NCBI GenBank assembly: GCA_035649895.1 | Contig: DASRIS010000015.1 | Location: 1 to 17,747 of the forward strand | Length of the DNA stretch: 17,747 nucleotides | Reading direction: 5' to 3' | Source of the DNA: DASSUC01 sp035649895 | GTDB lineage: Bacteria > Actinomycetota > Actinomycetes > Mycobacteriales > Micromonosporaceae | Part shown: positions 1 to 7,383 of the stretch, piece by piece | How positions within the stretch are numbered: the stretch's first letter is position 1 | Layout of the letters: each line of letters starts with the position of its first letter | The notes under the pieces: generated by a model | Seen by the model: the letters and a program-made list of their open reading frames with translations, nothing else | What the model was told of the DNA's origin: nothing | Databases searched by the model: none | Position numbers and translations under genes: made by a program

Positions 1-2132
<2,132 letters not shown>

Positions 2133-2139
2133 CCGGCTG

Positions 2140-2172
2140 GCGGGCGGGTGTCCATCATGGGCACCCGCCCGC
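2140..2172. terminator. Bidirectional hairpin between convergent acnA and RIO kinase genes
   Basis: An 11-bp perfect inverted repeat (GCGGGCGGGTG / CACCCGCCCGC) with an 11-nt loop starts 8 bp after the acnA stop codon. There is no T-tract, which is common for actinobacterial terminators. Its position between two convergent genes fits a shared terminator. This is inferred from structure only. Confidence 0.6.
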
Positions 2173-2176
2173 AGCT

Positions 2177-2192
2177 TGCGGTAGCTACCGCA
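2177..2192. repeat. 16-bp perfect palindrome over the RIO kinase stop codon
   Basis: TGCGGTAGCTACCGCA is its own reverse complement and spans the RIO stop codon (TAG, 2187-2185). It lies 4 bp from the neighbouring terminator-like hairpin. It may add to termination or bind a protein; the sequence does not say which. Confidence 0.5.
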
Positions 2193-3081
2193 TGCCGGCC
2201 TCGCGCAGCAGCTCCCGGGTCAGCTCTCCGGCGTCCACCCCGGACAGCCCCCGGGCGGCGAACCAGGTGGCCACGTTGCGCACGTCCCGGGCCAGGAAGG
2301 CCGGGCCCTGCGGGTTCCCGACCACGTCCACGACCTGCGGCAGGTCGATGAGGACCAGCCGTCCATCGTGGACGAGCAGGTTGAACGCTGACAGGTCGCC
2401 GTGGGTCAACCCGGCCCGGGCCATGACGACGAGCGCGTCGAGCAGCTGCCGCCATAGGCTGGCCAGCTCGTCCGGTGCCGGCCGCAGCTGGGCCAGCCGC
2501 GGCGCGGCCTCGCCGTCGGAGCCGATGAGCTCCAGCAGCAGCTCGGTGCCGAGCAGCTGCACCGGGTACGGCACGAACGGCCGTACCCCGAAGTCGCAGG
2601 CCAGCTCCCAGAGCCGGCACACCGCGCCGAACTCGGCGGAGGCCCACTGGCCCGCGATGATCCCGCGGCCGAAGCCGGTGCGCCGCGCCATCGCGCGGTT
2701 CTCCCGGGACCGGCGTACCCGCCGCCCCTCGAGGTAGCCGGCGTCGCGGTGGAACAGCCGGTGGTTGCTGTCGCGGTAGCGCTTGGCGGCGAGCAGGCAC
2801 TCCCGGCCGGTGCCGGGGACCGCGCGCGACACCAGGTGGACGTCGGCCTCCTTGCCGGTCTTGAGGATGCCGAGCTCGGTGTCCACCGCGGCCAGCTCGG
2901 TGACGAGCCAGTCCGGGTACGGCTCCGGGCCGCGCACGACGCCGTCGTCGTCCCAGCTGGACCAGCGGTCGCCGGCAGGAGGGCCGTCGTCGCTCACGTC
3001 CCAGGAGGTGGGCTCGTGGAGCTGCTTGAGATAGGTCAGGTCGTCGGCGTCGAGACCGCGCCGGCGGGCAGAGGATGGCAC
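2185..3081 (-). CDS. RIO-type serine/threonine protein kinase
   Basis: A 298-aa protein with the RIO/ABC1-like kinase core. The nucleotide loop is LKTGKEADVH (about residues 73-82), the likely ATP-binding lysine is in LLAAKRYR (Lys100), the catalytic loop is HGDLSAFN (227-234, with Asp229 and Asn234) and the metal-binding segment is IDLPQ (Asp246). RIO kinases phosphorylate serine or act as ATPases; archaeal and eukaryotic members work in ribosome maturation, while bacterial roles are poorly known. I chose the GTG at 3081 because GGGAG lies 8 nt upstream. A longer open frame reaching 3279 is Cys/Arg-rich with many T-ending codons and looks non-coding. The gene follows the HAD gene on the same strand after a 243-bp gap that contains no other convincing gene. 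Confidence 0.85.
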   Translation of the reverse strand: MPSSARRRGLDADDLTYLKQLHEPTSWDVSDDGPPAGDRWSSWDDDGVVRGPEPYPDWLVTELAAVDTELGILKTGKEADVHLVSRAVPGTGRECLLAAKRYRDSNHRLFHRDAGYLEGRRVRRSRENRAMARRTGFGRGIIAGQWASAEFGAVCRLWELACDFGVRPFVPYPVQLLGTELLLELIGSDGEAAPRLAQLRPAPDELASLWRQLLDALVVMARAGLTHGDLSAFNLLVHDGRLVLIDLPQVVDVVGNPQGPAFLARDVRNVATWFAARGLSGVDAGELTRELLREAGMR

Positions 3082-3324
3082 TGTCGGATCTCCCAGCGTG
3101 GAGTGGATGAGGGCAGCGTCGGACGCGGCCGGGCAACAGCCATGACGACAGGACCTCCCTCCGACTCCAGCCGGGCACGAAGACCGGCGAACGGCAGACA
3201 CCGCACCAGGCCGGTCGCGACAGGACATGTGCCGTCGGCGGGCCGTCGTGGTGCCAGGGAACCGAGCATTCCCGCCCACGGTGGGTGGCGCAAGCGATTT
3301 CCGCCCGTACCGGTTGGCGGCCAG

Positions 3325-3987
3325 CTACGGTCCGGCGCGGGCGTACGCGTCGAACACCGCGCGAAGCGCGTCGATCACCCCGTCGGCGACCCGGGTCGGC
3401 TGGTAGCGCCGGTCCGTCCAGCGGCGTCCCCGGTGCAGCCAGACGCTCGGGATGCCGAGTGCGGCAGCGCCGCCGATGTCGGCCTCGGGGCTGTCCCCCA
3501 CCATCCACGCGTTGCGCAGGCTCATCCGTACCCGTCGGGCCGCGATCTCGAAGATGCGCGGGCTGGGCTTGCTCACGTCGACCGCCCCGGAGATCACCCA
3601 GTCCGCCAGGCAGCGGTCCAGCCCGGTCCGGTGGATCTTCTGCTCCTGGAGCCGGGCGTCGCCGTTGCTCACCACCACCGGCACCCAGCCGGCGTCACCC
3701 GCGATGTGCAGGGCGGCCGCCACCATCGGGTCCAGCCGGACCTGCTCGAGCAGGCCCTCGTGGATCTCCTCGACCAGGTCGACCATTGGTACGAGCAGGT
3801 CGTAGCGCTCCTTCAGCGCGTCGGCGACGTCCCAGCGCGAGGTGAGCCCGTCCGCGTCCACGTCCAGCAGCCAGTCGATGTCGTACGCGGGAGCGCCGAG
3901 CCGCTCCAGAAACGACGCTCCCCAGGCGCGGAACGCTCCGATCCGATCGATCAGAGTGTTGTCCAGGGCGAGGAGCAACAACGGCAC
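3325..3987 (-). CDS. HAD-superfamily hydrolase-like protein lacking the nucleophilic Asp
   Basis: A 220-aa protein with the layout of a HAD phosphatase with a helical cap. Motif II is VVVSNGD (Ser107), motif III is SKPSPRIFEIAARR (Lys140) and motif IV is VGDSPEADIGGA (Asp165, Asp170). Motif I should read DxDxT, but here it is LALDNTL: Ala7 replaces the nucleophile Asp while Asp9, the general acid/base, remains. The codon is GCC (3969-3967), one base from GAC. All other motifs are intact, so the loss is specific. The GTG start at 3987 is supported by TAAGGT (3999-3994) six nt upstream, suggesting a leaderless transcript. It lies 43 bp downstream of the nitrilase gene on the same strand. Either it is a non-catalytic binding protein, or a single-base change or sequencing error has inactivated a phosphatase. 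Confidence 0.88.
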   Translation of the reverse strand: MPLLLLALDNTLIDRIGAFRAWGASFLERLGAPAYDIDWLLDVDADGLTSRWDVADALKERYDLLVPMVDLVEEIHEGLLEQVRLDPMVAAALHIAGDAGWVPVVVSNGDARLQEQKIHRTGLDRCLADWVISGAVDVSKPSPRIFEIAARRVRMSLRNAWMVGDSPEADIGGAAALGIPSVWLHRGRRWTDRRYQPTRVADGVIDALRAVFDAYARAGP

Positions 3988-3993
3988 GCCGGC

Positions 3994-4022
3994 ACCTTAC
4001 GGGAGTCGGCGGCCTCTGGAAC
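3994..4022 (-). promoter_or_regulatory. Candidate leaderless promoter of the HAD-like gene
   Basis: On the minus strand TAAGGT (3999-3994) fits the actinobacterial -10 consensus TANNNT. It is followed after exactly 6 nt by the GTG start at 3987. A weak -35-like TTCCAG lies 16 nt further upstream. No Shine-Dalgarno sequence is present. Confidence 0.5.
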
Positions 4023-4030
4023 AGTCCCGG

Positions 4031-4879
4031 TCACCTGACCAGTACCCGCCGTGGTCCCCCCTGCCCGGCCAGGCGGTCGGTGAGCATGCTGTGCGCGGCG
4101 CGGGTCGCCGCCAGCTCCTGCGGGTCGAGGTCGGCCACGACAACCGCCTCACCGGCGTCGCCCCCTCGGGCCAGCGCCCGGCCCTGCGGGTCGTAGACCG
4201 CGGCGCCGCCGTTGAAGCGCCACGGTGGCGCGCCGCCCACCACGTTGGCGAACACCACGTACATGGTGTTGTCGAGCGCCCGGGCCGGATAGTAAAGGTC
4301 GCGGCGGTGCGCCGAGCCCTCCAGGTACGCGCTCGGGCACAGGTACCCGTGCGCGCCGTCGTCGGCCGCCGCGCGCCCGTGCTCCGGGAAGCAGCCGTCG
4401 TAGCACACCGCAAGGCCGAGGCGCCAGCCGCCCACGACCAGCGTCGCCCCTGCGGCGCCCGGGGTGAACAGCGCGTTCTCCTCCAGCCCCCACAGGTGCT
4501 GCTTGTCGTAGGCCGTGGTGACGCCGCCGGCGGTGTCCACCACGAGCACGGAGCAGGTGCGCCGGCCGTCGCCATGGCGTACCGCGGCGCCCACCAAGGC
4601 GAGCGCGCCGCGGTCTCGGGCCGCGGCCCGCAGCGGGTCCAGCCGCGGGTCGTCCACCCGGCCGCCGTCGCCGGCTGCCACGTCGGTCGCTGCCGGGTCC
4701 GCGCGCAGGGTCGGCGGGTGGTACGCGGGCAGGAACAGCTCTGGCAGGACCACCACGGCCGCACCCCGCCCGGCGGCCTCGCGGACCAGCAGCGCCGCGG
4801 CGGCCGCGTTGCCGGCGATGTCGCCGGGGACCGGCTCGGCCTGCACGGCCGCCACGGTCAGGCGGTGCGTCGGGGTCAC
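4031..4879 (-). CDS. Carbon-nitrogen hydrolase (nitrilase superfamily)
   Basis: A 282-aa protein with the complete nitrilase-superfamily triad: Glu47 in VVLPELF, Lys126 in YDKQHLW and Cys159 in AVCYDGCFPE. Members hydrolyse amides, nitriles or N-carbamoyl compounds, or form amides, in the cytosol. The length and single domain fit stand-alone amidase-type members; the substrate cannot be read from the sequence. I chose GTG at 4879 over a longer open frame (to 5353) that runs antisense through the thioesterase gene. TAGCCT (4892-4887) lies 7 nt before this GTG, so the mRNA may be leaderless. The gene is divergent from the thioesterase gene with starts about 36 bp apart. Confidence 0.92.
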   Translation of the reverse strand: MTPTHRLTVAAVQAEPVPGDIAGNAAAAALLVREAAGRGAAVVVLPELFLPAYHPPTLRADPAATDVAAGDGGRVDDPRLDPLRAAARDRGALALVGAAVRHGDGRRTCSVLVVDTAGGVTTAYDKQHLWGLEENALFTPGAAGATLVVGGWRLGLAVCYDGCFPEHGRAAADDGAHGYLCPSAYLEGSAHRRDLYYPARALDNTMYVVFANVVGGAPPWRFNGGAAVYDPQGRALARGGDAGEAVVVADLDPQELAATRAAHSMLTDRLAGQGGPRRVLVR

Positions 4880-4886
4880 AGCGCGC

Positions 4887-4908
4887 AGGCTACCCGCCAG
4901 ACCAGAAT
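4887..4908. promoter_or_regulatory. Back-to-back leaderless -10 elements of a divergent gene pair
   Basis: On the minus strand TAGCCT (4892-4887) is followed by 7 nt and the nitrilase GTG at 4879. On the plus strand CAGAAT (4903-4908) is followed by 7 nt and the thioesterase GTG at 4916. The two -10 boxes are about 10 bp apart, so polymerases would compete at this gap. No clear -35 boxes are seen. Confidence 0.45.
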
Positions 4909-4915
4909 GGCGGGC

Positions 4916-5797
4916 GTGTCCGACGCATTCTTCCTGCCGACCGGCGAACCGGAGCGGTTCCTCGCCACCCCGCACACCGAGGGGCCCTGGGCGCCCGCGA
5001 TCCAGCACGGCGGCCCGCCCTGCGCCCTCCTCGCCCGCGCCGTCGAGCGGCTGCCCAGCTCGATCCCGGGTCCGGCTCAGGTGGCGCGGCTGACCGTGGA
5101 GATCCTCGGCCCGGTGCCAACCGGCGAGATCCTCGTCCAGGCGCGGGTGGCCCGTCCGGGCCGCAGCGTCGAGCTGGTCGAGGCGGAGCTGAGCGCCGCC
5201 GGGCGGGCATGCATGCGGGCCTCGGCCTGGCGGGTCCGCACGGCAGCGCTCGACCTGCCCAGCGGTCCGACCGGCAGCGCTGCTGCGGCACCGCCCGGCC
5301 CGACCACTGAGCCGACGCCACCCGGCCCGGCCATCGAGCCGGCGCCGCTCCACCGGCCGGCCACCGGATCAGCGCCGCCGCACCGCCCGGCCACCGAGAC
5401 GCCACCCCCCAGCCCATGGGGCGACATAGGTTTTCTCGCCGCGGTCGAGTGGCGCTTCGTCTACGGCCGGTTCGACGTTCCCGGCCCGGCGGTGGCGTGG
5501 TCCAGGCTCCGAATACCGGTCGTGGCCGGCGAGCAGCCGAGCCCGCTCCAGCGGCTGGTGACGCTCGCCGACTGTGGCAACGGCCTGGCCAGCCAGTATG
5601 ACTTCGTGGCCTGGTGGTTCATCAACACCGAGCTGACGATCCACCTGCACCGGGCGCCGGTGGGCGAATGGTTCTGCGCCTGGGCCGACTCCACGCTCGA
5701 CCCCAGCGGGGTAGGTCTGGCCGAGGCCGAGCTCTACGACGACACCGGCCGGGTAGGCCGTGGGGCCCAGGCGCTGCTGGTCGGCCCGCGTCGCTAG
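4916..5797 (+). CDS. Acyl-CoA thioesterase-like double-hotdog protein with a repetitive Pro-rich linker
   Basis: A 293-aa protein with two hotdog-like halves (about residues 1-110 and 170-293), as in TesB-like/4HBT_3 thioesterase family proteins. The first half has the family-typical HGGPPCALLARAVER. The second has LADCGNGLASQ and the segment TELTIHLHRAPVGEWFCAWA. These proteins are expected to hydrolyse acyl-CoA thioesters in the cytosol; the chain-length preference is unknown. Between the halves lies a Pro/Ala/Thr-rich linker of about 50 residues made of 9-10-residue repeats. I favour GTG 4916 because CAGAAT sits 7 nt before it and it gives the common MSDAFF-type N-terminus; ATG 4907 (three residues longer) is the alternative. 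The gene is followed by acnR 96 bp downstream on the same strand. Confidence 0.85.
   Translation: MSDAFFLPTGEPERFLATPHTEGPWAPAIQHGGPPCALLARAVERLPSSIPGPAQVARLTVEILGPVPTGEILVQARVARPGRSVELVEAELSAAGRACMRASAWRVRTAALDLPSGPTGSAAAAPPGPTTEPTPPGPAIEPAPLHRPATGSAPPHRPATETPPPSPWGDIGFLAAVEWRFVYGRFDVPGPAVAWSRLRIPVVAGEQPSPLQRLVTLADCGNGLASQYDFVAWWFINTELTIHLHRAPVGEWFCAWADSTLDPSGVGLAEAELYDDTGRVGRGAQALLVGPRR
5291..5401 (+). repeat. In-frame 27/30-bp tandem repeat encoding the thioesterase linker
   Basis: Four degenerate units encode PPGPTTEPT, PPGPAIEPA, PLHRPATGSA and PPHRPATET (27, 27, 30 and 27 bp). The repeat keeps the reading frame and lengthens a flexible linker between the two hotdog halves. Confidence 0.75.
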
Positions 5798-5867
5798 CGC
5801 TGGCGCACCGCCAGCGATGCGGGACGGGCGTTCCGCCGCCCCGCCTGCCCGGCCTTCCCGCCGCAAG

Positions 5868-5887
5868 CCGTACGTACGGATTACGAT
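5868..5887 (+). promoter_or_regulatory. Candidate acnR promoter with palindromic operator
   Basis: The 12-bp perfect palindrome CCGTACGTACGG (5868-5879) sits immediately upstream of a -10-like TACGAT (5882-5887). That box is 6 nt before the GTG start at 5894, so the transcript may be leaderless. The palindrome falls in the -35/-10 spacer, where a bound TetR dimer would block transcription. It shares a GTAC core with the C. glutamicum AcnR motif as I remember it. Autoregulation is an inference. Confidence 0.5.
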
Positions 5888-5893
5888 CGGCTC

Positions 5894-6493
5894 GTGCCCC
5901 GGGTCAGCCAGGACCGGCTCGACGCGCGGCGGCGCGAGATCCTCGCCGCCGCCCGGACCTGCTTCGCCCGGCACGGGTACGAGGGTGCCACCGTGCGCCG
6001 GCTGGAGCTGGAGACCGGGCTCTCCCGCGGCGCGATCTTCCACCACTTCCGGGACAAGGAGGCGCTGTTCCTCGCCGTGGCCGAGGACGACGCGGCAGCG
6101 ATGATCGCCACGGTGGCCGAGCACGGCCTGGTGCAGGTGATGCGGGACCTGCTCGCCCGGGCCACGGACCCGGCCGCGGAGCCGGAGGTCACCGGCTGGC
6201 TCGGCACCCAGCTCGAGGTGTCCCGCCGGCTGCGTACGGACCCGGAGTTCGCCAGGGGCTGGGCCCAGCGCTCCGAGGCGATCGCGGCGGCGACCCGGGA
6301 CCGGCTGCGCCGGCAGCGGGAGGCGGGCGTGCTGCGCGACGACGTACCGCTGGCGGCGCTGGCGCAGCTGCTGGAGCTGGCGTACGACGGTCTGGTGCTG
6401 CACCTGGCGATGGGCCGGCCAGCCGACCACCTCCGCCCAGTCCTCGACCTGGTCGAGGAGACCGTCCGCAGGCCGCCACAAGGGCGCCGCTGA
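5894..6493 (+). CDS. acnR: AcnR-like TetR-family repressor of aconitase
   Basis: A 199-aa protein with an N-terminal TetR DNA-binding domain (about residues 12-58): REILAAARTCFARHGYEGAT, then VRRLELETGLSRGAIFHHFRDKEALF. These segments, GLVQVMRDLL and the C-terminal VLDLVEETVR resemble Corynebacterium glutamicum AcnR, which represses aconitase and whose structure was reported with citrate and magnesium bound. The protein should therefore sense citrate in the cytosol and bind the acnA promoter, which is outside this window. In Corynebacterium and Mycobacterium the gene lies directly beside acn; here four genes (2185-5797) intervene. The GTG start at 5894 is supported by TACGAT 6 nt upstream. 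A strong hairpin follows the stop codon. Confidence 0.88.
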   Translation: MPRVSQDRLDARRREILAAARTCFARHGYEGATVRRLELETGLSRGAIFHHFRDKEALFLAVAEDDAAAMIATVAEHGLVQVMRDLLARATDPAAEPEVTGWLGTQLEVSRRLRTDPEFARGWAQRSEAIAAATRDRLRRQREAGVLRDDVPLAALAQLLELAYDGLVLHLAMGRPADHLRPVLDLVEETVRRPPQGRR

Positions 6494-6511
6494 GCCTCCC
6501 TCCGCCACAGC

Positions 6512-6540
6512 GGGGCTGCCCGGCTGGAGCCGGGCTCCCC
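6512..6540 (+). terminator. Hairpin terminator after acnR
   Basis: GCCCGGC (6518-6524) and GCCGGGC (6529-6535) form a perfect stem with a TGGA loop, extended by GGGG/CCCC pairing (6512-6515 with 6537-6540). It begins 19 bp after the acnR stop. A second small stem of two GGGCCC blocks lies at 6567-6586. Confidence 0.6.
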
Positions 6541-6555
6541 CTCCGCCAGGCCAGA

Positions 6556-6602
6556 CCGGTACGGCAGGGCCCCGACTGGCGGGCCCCGGCCGGTACGGCA
6601 GG
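6556..6602 (+). repeat. 13-bp direct repeat upstream of the SDR gene
   Basis: CCGGTACGGCAGG occurs at 6556-6568 and 6590-6602, 34 bp apart. The second copy runs into a -10-like CAGGAT (6599-6604), which lies 7 nt before the SDR start codon at 6612. It could be a regulator-binding site or simply a local duplication. Confidence 0.4.
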
Positions 6603-6611
6603 ATCGACGTC

Positions 6612-7373
6612 ATGGATCTCGGACTTGCCGGACGGGCGTACGTGCTGACCGGGGCCTCCCGCGGGCTTGGCTTTGCTACGGCCCAGTGCCTGGTCGCCGA
6701 CGGTGCGCGGGTCGTGGTGTCCGCGCGGGACGCGGGGCGGGTGGCTGAGGCGGTGTCCCGGCTGGGTGGCGAGGGCAACGCCGCCGGCGTCGCCGCCGAC
6801 CTGGCCGACCCGGCCACCCCGGAGCGCCTGGTGGCTGCCGCGCGGGACAGCTTCGGCCGGCTGGACGGTGCGCTGGTCTCGGTCGGCGGCCCGCCGCGCG
6901 CCACCGCCGCCGCGGTCACCGACGCGCAGTGGCAGGAGTCCTTCGCAACGGTCTTCCTCGGCGCGGTCCGGATGGCCCGTACGGTGGCCGGCGCCCTGGA
7001 GCCTGGTGGCGCGGTCGCGTTCGTGCTCTCCACCTCGGCCCGTTCCCCCATCGCCGAGCTCGGCATCTCCAACGGGCTGCGCCCCGGGCTCGCCGGGGTG
7101 GCCAAGGACATGGCCGACGAGCTGGGTCCGCGCGGCATCCGGGTGCTGAGCCTGCTGCCGCACCGGATCATGACCGACCGCAACCGCGAGCTCTTCGCCG
7201 CCACCGGGGACCCGCAGCGGGCGCAGGCCGAGGCCGAGGCGGCGATCCCGCTGCGCCGGCTCGGCGACCCCGAGGAGTTCGGCCGGGTGGCGGCGTTCCT
7301 GCTCTCCCCGGCGGCGAGCTACCTCACCGGGCTGTCCGTGCCGGTGGACGGTGGGGCGGTCCGCTCGCTGTAG
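6612..7373 (+). CDS. Short-chain dehydrogenase/reductase family protein with atypical active site
   Basis: A 253-aa protein with a Rossmann fold of the classical SDR type: TGASRGLG (residues 13-20) for NAD(P), AADLAD near residues 61-66, and the C-terminal LSPAASYLTGLSVPVDGGAV. The Ser region is LSTSARSP (about 140-146). The expected YxxxK is absent: the aligned segment reads ISNGLRPGLAG (152-162), so both the catalytic Tyr and Lys are replaced. I recall a divergent 3-oxoacyl-ACP-reductase-like SDR subgroup with a similar SNxLR signature, so this is probably a real subfamily rather than decay. Function is unknown; reductase activity should not be assumed. CAGGAT lies 7 nt before the ATG, suggesting a leaderless mRNA. 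The gene is convergent with the ABC exporter gene, with a 10-bp gap. Confidence 0.88.
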   Translation: MDLGLAGRAYVLTGASRGLGFATAQCLVADGARVVVSARDAGRVAEAVSRLGGEGNAAGVAADLADPATPERLVAAARDSFGRLDGALVSVGGPPRATAAAVTDAQWQESFATVFLGAVRMARTVAGALEPGGAVAFVLSTSARSPIAELGISNGLRPGLAGVAKDMADELGPRGIRVLSLLPHRIMTDRNRELFAATGDPQRAQAEAEAAIPLRRLGDPEEFGRVAAFLLSPAASYLTGLSVPVDGGAVRSL

Positions 7374-7383
7374 CGCCCGCCCC

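Noticed and set aside
3842..4915. N-terminal extension of the thioesterase frame back to 3842
   Set aside because: It runs antisense through the nitrilase and HAD genes and has low-complexity composition; family homology starts at about 4916.
4880..5353. N-terminal extension of the nitrilase frame to 5353
   Set aside because: It is antisense to the thioesterase coding region; nitrilase homology begins right after GTG 4879.
7353..7383. Terminator hairpin between the SDR and ABC exporter genes
   Set aside because: Only a 6-bp GGGGCG/CGCCCC stem around 19 nt; too weak to list in this base composition.
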